Assembly (NCBI RefSeq): GCF_014898055.3
Contig: NW_023601543.1
Span: 8,550,440 to 8,614,439, forward strand
DNA from: Talpa occidentalis
Lineage: Eukaryota > Chordata > Mammalia > Eulipotyphla > Talpidae
Length of the DNA stretch: 64,000 bases
Reading direction: 5' to 3'
The position numbers were made by a program, and so were the translations under genes. Below, one piece after another: positions 24,885 through 35,985 of the stretch (the stretch's first letter is position 1; every line of letters begins with the position of its first letter). The notes beneath the pieces are model-generated. The model did not search any database and was not told the DNA's origin. It worked only from the letters and a program-made list of their open reading frames with translations.

Positions 24885-25108
24885 TAAGCACCTGAGATTC
24901 ACCAAGCACTGTGTCAAGTTCTTTAAATTTATGATCTTTAACCACTCATCAGAATGCTGTGAGGTATTTCCATTACACCCTCTTACTGAGAGTGAAATTG
25001 GCACTCAGAAATTTTGAATAATTGCTCCAGTGTCATGTAAGTAAACAAATAAGCTCAGATAGAAATTCAGGTTTGGTTGGCTCCAAAGATTCTGCTCTTT
25101 CTCATAAA
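24885..25108 (-). repeat. MIR fragment
   Basis: Antisense MIR: 'agcactgtgtcaagttcttt', 'gaatgctgtgaggtatttcc', 'tgctccagtgtcatgtaagt' and 'aaattcaggtttggttggct'. Confidence 0.75.
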
Positions 25109-25109
25109 T

Positions 25110-25685
25110 CAAGTTACTTCTATCTGGCTCTTTCACTGTTCACTAACCTTCCACTCGAAGTGACCTGGCCATACTAATTTTGATGTTAACATTACCATTT
25201 GAAACTCACCAGTTGTGTTTTTAAATGGAACAAACCCAAAGAAGATTCTAATCTCAATGTATGTCAGGCCTTCTTAAAGTTCTTTCTAACAGTTCTTTCT
25301 CCATGTCATTGTCTCTCAGTTGCTTATCCACAATGCAGATGTACCAAACCTCTCATTTTTCTTCTTGAATCTCCCTCCTAGGCTTCCCCCAAACTGTCCC
25401 ATGCAGCCAACACTTGTTTTTATTGCTCTTTCCTCTCATCTTAAGTATTTATTCATTTCTTCCTTGCATATATCTTTCTGTTCTGATAATTGTAAATGCT
25501 TTGAGTGATCTTCTGTGGTCAGGCAAGCAGAGAAAGGGCCTTTTTAAATCAGGAGGGCAGGAGATGTTCTGAATATCTAAATGTTCTCTTTCCTTCATCT
25601 TTATTTTTTTGTGTCCATTTCAAAATTCTTTCAAGTTAAAGTAATAACACTGTTCCAAGTGGTAAATACTATATTGCTTCCATTG
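25110..25685. other. No gene; unassigned, T-rich
   Basis: Pyrimidine-rich sequence with short overlapping frames at 25199, 25320 and 25581. No repeat family was assigned. Confidence 0.35.
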
Positions 25686-25689
25686 CCTG

Positions 25690-26025
25690 ATCCTGTCAGA
25701 GGCTGTGGGTGTTCATGGGTAGCCATGTGCTACACTGCATTTCCCAGCATCCTTTTCAGTTGAGTTGGTCATGCAGTTGGCTCTAGTTCATGGAATTTGA
25801 GTGCAAGTGACATGTGTCACTTCTGCACCTACAGGTTAAGTAGCCAATTTGTTTTTTCTAAACTATTTTCTCTGTCTTCTGAATCATACCAGGGTGACCT
25901 TGAATTCACCAAATGGAAGCACCCTGAATCCTTGATTCACTATTTACAAGTGAGTTAATCCACATTCTACTATCATGTGAGTGAGAAATAAATCACTGCT
26001 GCATTATTTCTTTCAACAGTTAATA
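25690..26025 (+). repeat. Probable old LTR (MaLR-like)
   Basis: The segment has 'tgtgctacactgcatttccc', 'gcaagtgacatgtgtcactt' and, near its 3' end, 'gtgagtgagaaataaatcac' (a poly(A)-signal-like block). This order occurs in old mammalian LTRs. Family assignment is by eye only. Confidence 0.45.
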
Positions 26026-26029
26026 TTAA

Positions 26030-26365
26030 TCATACATTATTTTCTATATTTTAATTAAAACTCATCAATAAGTTCATACGTGCAGTGAAGACCAATTTAT
26101 AAATCTTTTCATCTATAGTTAGTGCCCTTTATGTCCTGTTGAAGTAATTTTTACCTCACCTAAGGTGATGAAGATACTTTCTGATACTTTATTTTAGACT
26201 GTTTATTGTTGTACATTTCACATTTAAATCTATGTTCTATCTTAAGTTCATATTTGTATACAATTTTTGAGGCTCATGGTTAATTTTCCATATGAATATA
26301 CAATGTTCCTAGTGCCATATGTTGAAACATGTGTCCTTCTCTCAGTGGATTTAAGTGGTCCCTTC
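26030..26365 (-). repeat. L1M fragment, antisense
   Basis: The stretch 'tttcacatttaaatctatgt...agttcatatttgtatacaat...tgccatatgttgaaa' is the antisense of a well-known internal block of L1M elements. Confidence 0.6.
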
Positions 26366-26384
26366 TGTGGATATCAGATATAGT

Positions 26385-26606
26385 AGACAATCTCCAAAAT
26401 GGCGACGACTAATCACCATATCCAAATTAGTAGTCACACCCTTGTATAATCCCCTCTTAATTGTGTGCTGGACCTAGTGCCTCACTTCTAGTGAACATCA
26501 TATGGCACAAGTGACAGGAGGTCATTGCTCTGATTAGGTTAAAAAAAAAAAAGACTGTGACTTCCTTTATTCTTGCTTCCTCTTTCCTCTTACTCTACTA
26601 AAGAAC
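26385..26606 (+). repeat. MaLR-like LTR, 5' part
   Basis: Motifs 'ttgtgtgctggacctagtgc', 'acttctagtgaacatcatat', 'gcacaagtgacaggaggtca' and 'gattaggtt(a)n gactgtgacttcc' follow an ERVL-MaLR LTR order. The 3' part of the LTR is missing; a SINE begins 12 bases downstream. Confidence 0.55.
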
Positions 26607-26617
26607 GTTATATTCCC

Positions 26618-26905
26618 TTGAGCCTCCCCGGTGGTGCAGTGGGTTGAGCGCAGCACTGTGAACCTATCTGCAGCTTCTGCAGTGCGGGTTCCATTCCCAG
26701 CTGGCCAGGGAGCTACCCACATGGCACATCAGACCTCTCCTGACTTGCCTGCTGCTCCCCTCAGCAGTGTATTTAGTCAGTCTGCCTGTTCTGTTCCCCT
26801 CTCTGTCTCTGGTGAATCCTCTCACCCCCCCCCACACCTCTGGCCTGTACCCTCGTTCTTGTATAAATAAATGTATGTTTAAAAAAAAAAGAGAAAAACA
26901 ATAAT
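26618..26905 (+). mobile_element. tRNA-derived SINE, type A (copy 7)
   Basis: The head has GTGGTGCAGTGGG and a decayed B box (GGTTCCATTCC). The body carries 'tttagtcagtctgcctgttc' and the tail 'cttgtataaataaatgta' plus (A)10. An 11-bp flank gttatattccc at 26607-26617 matches gttatagtccc at 26906-26916 with one mismatch. A C-run (cacccccccccaca) lies at 26824-26836. Confidence 0.9.
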
Positions 26906-26916
26906 GTTATAGTCCC

Positions 26917-27823
26917 CTATTGTAATCTGGTATGTGTCGTGGTGAGGATGGAGAGCAGGGATGGTTATAGGCCTGACAATTTTTGTTGATATTGCTCAGA
27001 ATATTAAAAAAAAAAAATCCCCTTGACAACTGGATTATGAGGGTGGTGACATCACAACGGAGCCCCTGGTATAAGAAAATCAAATTGAAATCCCTCATGC
27101 TGCTCTAGGTTGGCAAGGATTTCATTTATATGCAAAGGAAAGGCCTTACCCCCTTGGGGTTACATCGCAGGAAACCAAATTTATTCAGGTTTTGTTATCT
27201 GGATTTAACCTTCTGTCAACAATATTGCCACACACATCGACCTCTTTTTATTTTATGGGATTCTGATTAAGAAAAGTCTGAAGTGTGACAATTCATTTTC
27301 CGGCAGCATCAGTTTTCTGCAAGATACGTGGAAATCAAATCACTATCCCTTTGCCCGTCTCCCCCATTCATTCCTCTCCCCACCAATCTCCCCCCCCCAA
27401 TCTAGACATAAAACACAAATATTTAGAACATAATACTTCAGTGAGCAGAAAACATGCTGCTTTTTGTCCTGGTAAGTCAGTTCACGGTTGTCTTGAAAAT
27501 TTTCTGCTTTAAAAGAAAAGGTCCAAAGCACCAGGGCCCCAATTTTCAGTGGTGGCTGGGGTGTGGTTGACTTTACCATGGAAAACTTAAAATCTGCCAG
27601 TTGTTCTCATTTTATTTAACACTTCTCTGAGTTGCTAAGAATTCCTACATTCTCTGTGAGGAGAGTTAGACATTCTAGTCTCCATTATGCCACCTGTTCA
27701 GCTGATGTGCTTGGAGCATCCTGTCCTCACCCTCTGGCTCCTGCCAATGGTCACATTCCACCAGGCTCTGTGCTAAGGAAGTTCAAATAGAAACAAGGGT
27801 CCTTTGGTCTGTTTGTCTAGGTT
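26917..27823. other. No gene recognised
   Basis: Mixed sequence with an (A)12 near 27005 and two C-rich runs near 27350-27405. No motif or repeat family recognised. Confidence 0.35.
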
Positions 27824-27860
27824 GATTCTGACTGTGATTCTGACTGTGATTCTGACTGTG
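27824..27860. repeat. 12-bp tandem repeat, three copies
   Basis: The unit gattctgactgt is repeated three times without change at 27824-27835, 27836-27847 and 27848-27859. Confidence 0.97.
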
Positions 27861-27929
27861 CCCTAGGGAGGGACTTGACTACTTCAGGCAAAAGCAAAAT
27901 AAAGAAATTGAACTTACATTTCCTAGGAG

Positions 27930-28115
27930 CAAGGCCCAATCCTGAGCCCCTTACATCCTATCACTCTATACAGCCCTGGGCGGCAGATACTAGTATATCA
28001 CATCAGAAACTGGGTTAGACTCAGACTCAGAACTGATAGGAAGTCACACAGGTCATCAATAGTTGTTCCAGGGTTGGAACCCAATTTCATCTGATTCCAA
28101 GATCCATTCCCATAA
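27930..28115 (-). repeat. MIR fragment
   Basis: Antisense MIR: 'gagccccttacatcctatca', 'cagatactagtatatcacat', 'gaagtcacacaggtcatcaa' and 'gggttggaacccaatttcat'. Confidence 0.75.
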
Positions 28116-28289
28116 CTCTTATGTAACAGTGAATTTGTGTAGTGATAAGATGTTCAAGGAAATCTAGGATAGTGCATTTTACAATGGGAAAATAGGCAGT
28201 CATTGCCAGAATGATAAAAATATAGAAAGGTAGATAATATAAATTTTTGTTTCTATATGAAAAATCGCCCTGAAGTTATCTACTACACG

Positions 28290-28810
28290 CTACCTGCAGT
28301 TCTCAGTGCTAGGGAATACAAACAAGGACCTGCCCTCATGGAGTTTGCAGCCAAGAGCACTAGACACAATAATAACCAATAATACGCATCGATAGACAAT
28401 ACTAAACCAGTGGTTTCTGACTGTGGTCAGGGCTAGGAGCAGAGGTTGTTGGAGGTCCAGGGTGGGAGGGGCATGGTAGTGGGTCGGATGGGGAGGGCCT
28501 CTCTGAGCAGCTGACCTCTGAGTGATGAGAAGGCTATTGTTTGGCAGTTTCGGCAGAGGAAGGAGTGCGTGCAAGAGCTTAGAGATGGGATAGCAGCGAG
28601 TGGCGGGGACAGAAGGAAGGGGACTGTGGCTCAAGCAGGCTGGCTTGCGTGGGACAGCAGCGAGTGTAGTGGCAGAGATGCGGGGAGTGGGGGAGTCTCG
28701 CAGGGGCCGCTTGAAGGAGTTAGGCTTTTCTGTTTAGTGTTTTGGAAAACCACGGGTGGGTTTGCAGTAGGGAAGGGATGTGCTCTCACTGCGTCCTGAG
28801 GCTTGAAATG
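28290..28810 (-). repeat. L2 LINE fragment, long
   Basis: Antisense L2 over about 500 bases: 'gacctgccctcatggagttt', 'gagggcctctctgagcagct', 'ggcagaggaaggagtgcgtg', 'ttgaaggagttaggcttttc' and 'agggatgtgctctcactgcg'. The frames seen here on both strands are repeat-derived. Confidence 0.75.
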
Positions 28811-28814
28811 TAGC

Positions 28815-29615
28815 CTGTCCAGACAGGCAACCGGGAGAATAGTTAAAGACTATTATGGATGCAGGCCAAAGGAGAAGACTGGCAAGTGTTCTCCCCTGAA
28901 AGCAATTATAGAGCTGGCCCCATCTGACAAAACAGCCGCATTTGGAATATGGACACCGACCAAAGGCATACAGTAAATTAAGAATTATTTGTTTAAGAAA
29001 AGCTACTGACCCTCAGGTCAGAATAGTAAGAATCTGATGCTCCCATCCTCCCGCCATCCATAGGGCTGCCGTTCTCCCAGAGGAGGACAAGCTCTGAAAC
29101 CAACCACGCTGCTGGTGGAAGTGGCTGAACTGATGGAAATTGCAGCAGAGAAAACCCCATGGGCCTGGGATTTGTAGGAAACCAAAGTGATTCTGGCAAC
29201 ACATGAGTGGGGGACGAACAACATCACAGCTTGCCCGATGCGATCCTGTGGGCAAGCATAGGCTGACAGACTGACCTGAAACTTAATAGGACACACCAGG
29301 ACTGATCAGCTCCCCCAAGTCTCTGGCCATCTAAACGTCTGTGCGCAAGCTCATGGCTGCATGAATGCTAAGGAGACACCAGAGAGCGCCCTAGCTATCC
29401 ACAAGTCTCTGGCTGCGTGAAACCTGGCAGGTGACAGAGGAGACAGGAGAGGGCCTGGTGGAAGGTAAGAGCTGGGACATAGCTGTAAACTGTCTGAACT
29501 TTGATGGCAACCTCCATGCCACACGGAGATCCAGCAGCCAATGGTGGAAGATACGATGACTCAAGGTTTTGAACACAATCTCTAACCAGTGGTTAGCAGC
29601 CCAGAAGATATGCTG
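28815..29615. other. No gene; possibly L1 5' UTR
   Basis: Overlapping minus-strand frames at 28993-29296 occupy all three frames, so they are not coding. Its position just 5' of recognisable L1 5' sequence suggests older L1 5' UTR, but I cannot show this. Confidence 0.3.
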
Positions 29616-29619
29616 AGGC

Positions 29620-30050
29620 AGGGGTGAGCCACAAGAAGACAGACTTAAAGAACTCTTAAAAATTCAAGCAGAGACATTGGGGCTACAGGCTCTAGAGGCA
29701 ACAGGCTTTCCACAATGAGCCATAAAATTCATGAACTAAGTAATACAAATCAGCAGCAACACCCCCTACACCCACTCCCTGGGGATCAATCCAGAGTTCC
29801 TACAGTTTTGTTCAAAACATCCACTTTCCAACAAAAATGTGTGAGACATTCTAAAAAATGGCAAAGTGTGACCTGTGTTGAGGAAACAGAGCAGTGAAAG
29901 AAGCCTTGTGTGAGATTCATGAAGATGTTGGGTTGAACACAAAAGACTTCAAAGACACCGGTATACATATGTTCAAAGGCCTGAAAGAAATGACAATTGA
30001 TGACACTATGGTAGGACAAAAATAGCTCATCAAACAAAAGAACAAACCAT
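29620..30050 (+). repeat. L1M 5' region / ORF1 start remnant
   Basis: The motifs 'catccactttccaacaaaaa', 'gaagatgttgggttgaacac', 'aaagacttcaaagacaccgg' and 'atatgttcaaaggcctgaaa' match the start of L1M ORF1, heavily decayed. It is cut off before the next L1 piece begins. Confidence 0.6.
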
Positions 30051-30139
30051 CCTACCGTGAGGGAAAAGAAGCAAACATGGCACCATTTCCTAACCTTAAA
30101 CTCAGTAATTCTGCATTTACAATTCTACCAAAGATGACT

Positions 30140-30650
30140 GAAAACATGTGCTCACACAAACAGGTGCTTTCAAATATCTGTGTAAATGTTCCTTATAATG
30201 TCCAGAGCCAGGGACTAATCCAAATGACCATCAGGTGGTTAATTCCTAAATAAAAATGTGCCATATTTGTACAATGGAATGCAATTTGAAATTGGAAGGA
30301 ATGAACTGTTTAGATGGGGAGCAACAAGCTCAAACTGGGAAACATCACGAGAGGTGAAGGATGCTCAGATTTTGTATGATCCCCCTTAGATGAAATGCCC
30401 ATAAAGGCATATATTTTTAGATAATCTGAAATAAATCAGTGGTTGCCTAGGACTGGGGGTGGGAGCATGGATTAATTATGAAAGGATGTGACTTCAGAGT
30501 GATAGAACTATGCTGAAACTGGATTGTGATTCCGGTTACAAAACTATGAGTATACAGAAAGTCATTTTGTAAAATATTTACAAGGGATGAATTTTGTATT
30601 ATGCAAATTGTTCTTCCATAAAAGTCTTCAAGCTAAAATGAATATTTTCA
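30140..30650 (+). repeat. L1 3' end (L1MA/MB-like)
   Basis: A continuous L1 3' region: 'ccaaatgaccatcaggtggt', 'gtacaatggaatgcaatttg', 'cagtggttgcctaggactgg', 'gctgaaactggattgtgatt' and 'aattgttcttccataaaagt'. It lies between two L1 5' pieces in the same orientation. Confidence 0.8.
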
Positions 30651-31218
30651 TAAAGGCTGTCAAAGGCCCAGTCTGGGAAGCATCTTTATCCCAATGAACC
30701 CAAGATTCTCCTCCCTATGGAGAGACACCAGGGAAGCTGGAGGAAAACAGAACCCACTCAAGTGTCCAGATCTTGGAAATTTCCTTATGCTCACAGGTTA
30801 GAAAAAAATCTCTGCTTCCCCCTGTGCTCCTCCAACCACTGAGAGACACCAGGTCAGTCGGGGAGCATCAATAAGGGAACCCTAACTTACCTCATCTGTT
30901 CTTCACTAAGAAATTGAAACCCAACCTTATCTTACCCCCTTAGCTCCTCTCAGTCAACTTTAGCAGGAAACTTGGGGAATGCAGTGGTACCACAGAAATG
31001 AATGAGACCTCAATAACACCATAAAGGCCTTAAGCAAAACTGCGTGTGAATTGCAGCCTACCAAATTAGATCAAGACCTGCATGTTAAACTAAAACAGGG
31101 TAACTGCCTATTGAAATGAAAGAATGAAATAATTCTCACAGTGTCCTAACATAAGGAACAAAATGTCTAAGATAAACTCAAAAAACACCCATTATAACAA
31201 GAACCAGAAAATCACAAC
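30651..31218 (+). repeat. L1 5' UTR remnant
   Basis: The sequence precedes the ORF1 remnant directly. From about 31140 ('aaggaacaaaatgtctaaga', 'gaaccagaaaatcacaactt') it matches the known leader to ORF1 in L1M elements. The part before 30900 is assigned by position. Confidence 0.55.
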
Positions 31219-32245
31219 TTGAATGAGGAAAAACAATCAACTAATGCCAACACTGAGATGAATCAGATGTTAGAATTATCTAACAAAGATTTCAAAGCAG
31301 CTATCATAAAAATGCTTCTGCAATCAATTATAAATTCCCTTGAAACAAATGAAAAAATAGAAAATCTCAGCAAAAAAATAGAAGTCATGAAAAAGAACCA
31401 AATGGAAATTAGAGAACAGAAAATTGCAACCACTGAAATGAATAGCTTTCTGAATGGGCTTAATATTATAGTGGAGATGACAGAGGACATAAACTTGAGG
31501 ACAAAATAATGGAAGCCACCCATTTTGAACAACACAGAAAATAGACTGAAAGGAAACAGAACCTAACAGACCTATGGAATAACAAAATGTTCCAACATTC
31601 ATATAATCGGTCCCAGAGAAATAGGAGCCAGGGAGTCAGGCTGAAGAATATTTGAAGAAGTAATGGCTGAAAAGTTCTAATTTGGCAAAAGATTCAAACC
31701 TGTAGACCCAAGAAGCTGAGTGACCACAAATAGGAAAGCTAAAGAAAGATGTTAGGACACATCCTATTTAATCTTTTGAACAATAAAAATAAAGGAAAAA
31801 AATCTCTAAAGCAACCTGACAAAAGTCACATACTGAGGGACACCAATTGAAAAGTTTGTTTCTTATCTGAAAATACAGAGGCCAGAAAGAAGTGAGATAT
31901 TTTTCAAGTGCTGAAAAAAAAGAAAAAAAAAAAACTTCTAACAACAAATTCTATATCGTGTGAAACTATTGTTCACGAAAGAAGTGAAAATAAAAACATT
32001 TTCAGGCAAAGGAAAACTGAAAGAATTTTTCATTAGCAGACTTACCAGGAAATATTGGCTAAAGGAAATTCTTCAAAAACGAGATAATGATAAAAGAATG
32101 AATTTTGAAGTGACGATGTAAGGAGGAACCATGGAAAGGATGAAAATATGGATATACACAATAAGACGTGTCCATTTTATTATGAGTTTTATAAATCACC
32201 TTTGATGATTAAAAAACCAATACAATCACACCATCTAATACTCAA
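31219..32245 (+). pseudogene. LINE-1 ORF1 pseudogene
   Basis: A 96-codon open frame (31219-31509) reads as the start of an L1 ORF1 protein, the RNA-binding chaperone of the L1 particle. Residues 20-33 give the ELSNKDFKAAIIKML-type block, followed by a Leu/Ile heptad region rich in Glu and Lys (a coiled coil). After a stop at 31510 the homology goes on in broken frames: 'atatttgaagaagtaatggc' near 31650, 'cagaggccagaaagaagtga' near 31876, and 'acattttcaggcaaaggaaa' with 'ctaaaggaaattcttcaaaa' near 31995-32080. These correspond to the central RRM-like and C-terminal domains. Intact ORF1 is about 340 residues; here multiple stops and frameshifts make it dead. Confidence 0.8.
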
Positions 32246-32279
32246 AACAATGATATTTTTTAAAGCGGGCAAACTAAAG

Positions 32280-32715
32280 AGATGCAAATTGAAATGAGAG
32301 TTCCACACCTCACTCAGCTGCATCTACAATAAAGATGCCCTCTTGCCATTTGCTATAACATGGATGAACGGGAGGGGAATAAGTCAGAGGGAGAAATGCA
32401 AATAATGGGTGATTTCATCCATAGGTGGAATACAGAGAAACCAAACAAATTAACTGACAAAACGAAACCAAGAGAAAGCCTCGAAATCTCACTGCAGTAT
32501 TGAGGCTACTGGAGGGGGAGAAAAGGTCGAGGGTAGAAACAAAGGGCAAAGGGGGTGCAGTGGTCTAAGGAAAAGGACGATGGGTGCTTTGGCAGTGGGG
32601 GTGGTGTGGTGACCGACATCTGAGGAGGTGTGAGCCTGTTCCCCGCAACCACAGACAGTCCTGAAAACGAATGTTACAGCAATAGAAACAAAGAGAGGGG
32701 GACAAAAGGCAAACA
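32280..32715 (+). mobile_element. Younger L1 3' end inserted in an older L1
   Basis: It starts in the ORF2 C-terminal region ('aacatggatgaacgggaggg', 'agtcagagggagaaatgcaa') and runs into a 3' UTR with 'gatgggtgctttggcagtgg' and 'ggtggtgtggtgaccgacat'. It ends near 'gaatgttacagcaatag'. The same 3' UTR occurs at 55.4 kb and 62.1 kb. It separates the ORF1 remnant from the ORF2 remnant that follows. Confidence 0.75.
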
Positions 32716-33052
32716 ACAAAAAAGAAATAATTATAAGTTGATAAGTCCTCAATTTGATACTTTAAATTTGATACTTTAAATTATTTTCATGCAAAATAGG
32801 ATAAGAAAAATTAAATCAAGATGAAACAGTAGAAAATGTCTGAGTAAACCACAGGAGGGCAAGGAATGAGAATTGCAGGAATGGGAACCAGAGAGCTTAG
32901 AAAAAATCATAATAAACAGGTTTAAGTGCTAACTTGTCAGTAATGACATGAAATAGGATGTGTATAAATACATCATTCCAGAGAAAAATTATGTAAGTGA
33001 ATTAAAAAAATGAGCCAAGTATATATTCCTTACAAAAACATCCGCATTTGAG

Positions 33053-33318
33053 GGCCTCCCCGGTGGCGCAGCGGGTCGAGCCCAGCGCTGTGAAGCTGTC
33101 CGCAGCCTCTGCAGCGCGGGTTCGATTTGCAGCTGGCTAGGGAGATGCCCACATGGCGCGGCAGACCTCTCCTGGCTCGCCCGCTGCTCCCCTCAGCAGT
33201 GCTTTTGTCCGTCTGCCTGTTCTGCTCCCTGCTCTGTCTTTGGTGAATCCTCTCACCCTCCCGCACCTCTGGTCTGCACCCCCGTTCTTGTATAAATCAA
33301 TAAATCTTTAAAAAAAAA
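33053..33318 (+). mobile_element. tRNA-derived SINE, type A (copy 8)
   Basis: The A box GTGGCGCAGCGGG is well kept and the B box is GGTTCGATTTG. The tail is 'cttgtataaatcaataaatc' plus TTT(A)10, so AATAAA and TCTTT are both present. I could not see a target duplication. Confidence 0.93.
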
Positions 33319-33532
33319 ACTTTTGTGTTTCTTCTAGTGTCTTATGGTAATAACTTATTGATTTGAGGCCTGTGTTTATTTCTGATGTAAGCATTTAGTG
33401 TATATATTTCACTGATAGCATCATTTTTCAAAGTTCTAAGTAAATTCAATGGCATAAATAAGTTGAAAGTAAAAGAATAGAAAGAGATGTACATTGCAAA
33501 TATGTATGTAAAAAATCAGCTGTGACTATATT

Positions 33533-33863
33533 TATATATATTTTTATATATATATATATATTTTTTTTTATAGAGGCATGTTTTCTTTCTTTCTTTGTTT
33601 GTTTGTTTTCGTTTATACATGCACTGGGTACAGTCAGAAGAGCGGGAGGGTGAGAGAATTCACCAGAGGCAGAGCGGGGAGCAGAGCAGGCAGAAGGACC
33701 GAAGTACACTGCTGAGGGGAGCAGCGGGCGGCAGGAGAGGTCTGCGCGCCATGTGGGACCCTCCTCCGGTGTCCGGGGAGCAGCCGGGGAACGAACCGGC
33801 GCCACAGAGGCTGCGGGCAGCTTCGCAAGCCAGCGCTCAACCACTGCGCCACCGGGGAGGCCC
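33533..33863 (-). mobile_element. tRNA-derived SINE, type B2 (copy 9)
   Basis: The minus-strand head ends at 33863. The tail includes the extra 'acatgcctctataaaaa' block and an A/T-rich run (33533-33570). The perfect 16-bp duplication cagctgtgactatatt is at 33517-33532 and 33864-33879. It interrupts the L1 ORF2 remnant, whose sequence resumes after it. Confidence 0.95.
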
Positions 33864-34179
33864 CAGCTGTGACTATATTAATATCTGCTAACAGACTTCT
33901 GATAAGATCGCTGCAAAGAGGAACATCCTGATTATAAAAGGATCAATCACTCAGGAAGATACTACAGTTTGAAATGTGCGCACACACTATATCAGTGTCT
34001 CAAAATACACGAAGAGCAACAATAACAGAGTTGAATTCGGCAAATCCACAAATATAGTTGGGGTCTGTATTTTTTTCACAACTTGGTTGTCATTTTTACT
34101 TATGTTACATGGGATACAGTAGAATACAAATTTCTCCCTGGAAATATTGACCAGGTAATATAGCAATAAAACTTAAAAA

Positions 34180-34655
34180 TAATTTTAATTATTTTATTGA
34201 GTTAACTTTCCAGCATTGTGTATGACTCTGAGGTATAGGCTCACAACTTCTCAACTGATTGTTACTATGCCACGCCCGCCACCAGAGCCCCAACCCCCCT
34301 CCACCATTGTCGGTCAGAACCCTGCCCACTTTTCCTCCCAACCTCCACTCTTCCTCTTTGCAGCCTCACTTCTGCCCTCCGGTTCCTAGTTTTTGTTTTG
34401 ATTTAGATTTGTCCCTTTGATTTTTTTCTTTATATTCCCTGTGTAAGTGAGATCACCTGGTATTTGTCTTTCTCCTTCTGATTACTGCGCTTAGCATCAT
34501 CACTTCGAGTTCAATTCATGTTGTCACAAATAGCAAAATTTCATCTTTGTTATAGCCAAGTAATATTCCTCTGTGTATTTGTGCCAAAATGTTGGGGAGG
34601 GTGTGAGAAAAAGGAGCCCTCATATACTTGGTTGGAATGTAGACTGTTCCCACTC
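34180..34655 (-). mobile_element. L1 3' end with 5' inversion
   Basis: From 34180 to about 34585 the sequence is antisense L1: 3' UTR start 'attttattgagttaactttc', then 'agtgagatcacctggtattt' and 'atagccaagtaatattcctc'. From about 34590 to 34655 ('aaatgttggggagggtgtga', 'gttggaatgtagactg') it is sense L1 from a more 5' part of ORF2. This is the twin-priming inversion pattern. Confidence 0.75.
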
Positions 34656-34659
34656 CTAT

Positions 34660-35850
34660 GTCTTTTGTTTTTTTTCTAAATTTATATATATTTTAATGTA
34701 TTTATCCATCGGTCGAACATTGGCTGGGACTGTACATTTCTTTACTGGGTGAGAGTTGTCATCACCCGAAGTGTCTACTGGCTGTGTATGGGAAACTCTT
34801 ACTGGGCTTCTTTCACCACTTAGGCTGACTCTGCTTTGATATTTCCTGTTGGTGATAACTCGAGATGTTTTTATTCCATGCCTCTTCCTTAGAAAGTGAA
34901 GTTTGATATTTGTTAATCACCAAGACACTGTACCAGTCTTTCAGACTCCTATTAGTCCTTGAGTTATTCCTGTGATTAAGCTAGTAACTCAATCTGAATG
35001 GTCCTAAATTTCACGATAAGTCCTTTGTTATGTAGTATACAAAATCTACAACATTAGCATAGTCTCACATTTGTTTTCAGATATTAATGAGGATACCAAA
35101 GTATTTTCATCTCCAGATCAAAGCACTTAAATGAACTGTACATCATCTTGGCGCAGAAAGCATTGACTTTGGTGTTCATTACACGTGGGGCTTGTCTACC
35201 TCATCTCACATTCTAAAATGGCAGCAGAGATAGTGAATACTAAGACCCATTTGGCTATTGATTGTTTATATACCAGCCAGTGATAAAGTTTTGTTTTCAA
35301 ATTCTCAAAATCAATTTCCATTTATTTGCACACAAGTTAAGAGGGCAGGGTTTTGAACTCAAATTGGCACCTAAATAAATACATCCGATAAATACTTGCA
35401 GTTGGCCAGCATTTCTAACCACCATCTGGAAGGGGCGAAGTAAGTAATTTGCAAAGCTGTGTTTACTCAGAATAAATTTGAGGAATTCTATTTCTGTCCA
35501 ATATATATTTAATAGTAAAACATCGGATTAGACAAACTGAAGCCCACGTTAGAGACGGTGGTTACAGATTAGCCAGCCTCCACTGTGTTCTCAGCAAGTA
35601 AAGTTGGAAGACACAATAGCTGGCTTTGGGGTGAAGGAGAAAGCCACTGTGTTTGAGGGGAGTATTCATCTAGGCTCTTGCCTGACTGTTCAACATTCCA
35701 GTTACCCGCCACTGGGGAGCATCCTAAGTTCCATTTCATGGCAGCTCTAAGTTTTTTGAGCACAATATGGCAAGAACTGGTGGGCGTGCTCCCATTTTAC
35801 ATTAACAAAACCCCATGATACGCTTTTCCCCGTGTAGTGCCCACAGCTTC
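34660..35850. other. No gene recognised
   Basis: A/T-rich sequence with no recognisable repeat or coding signal. It may hold decayed LINE sequence near 34680-34800. Confidence 0.35.
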
Positions 35851-35854
35851 CCAT

Positions 35855-35985
35855 CACAGTAAATTTTATTAGCTCTATTGAACAAATGAAGAAACTGAGG
35901 TGCAGAGGGGCTCAAAGGATGCTACGCCACCCATTGTGGTAGAAGAGTAGGATCTCACTCCTCTTCGTGTCACTCCAGTGGTTTG
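35855..35985 (-). repeat. MIR fragment
   Basis: Antisense MIR: 'attagctctattgaacaaat', 'gaagaaactgaggtgcagag' and 'gtaggatctcactcctcttc'. Confidence 0.7.

Larger units (their letters stand above)
32720..34055 (+). pseudogene. LINE-1 ORF2 N-terminal (endonuclease) remnant
   Basis: Short blocks match the start of L1 ORF2, the endonuclease/reverse transcriptase: 'gtcagtaatgacatgaaata' near 32938, 'aaaaatgagccaagtatata' near 33005, 'aagttgaaagtaaaagaata' near 33460, 'ctatattaatatctgctaac' near 33871 and 'gatcaatcactcaggaagat' near 33942. Two SINEs interrupt it. All frames are broken, and the element stops near 34055, before the reverse transcriptase domain. Confidence 0.7.
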
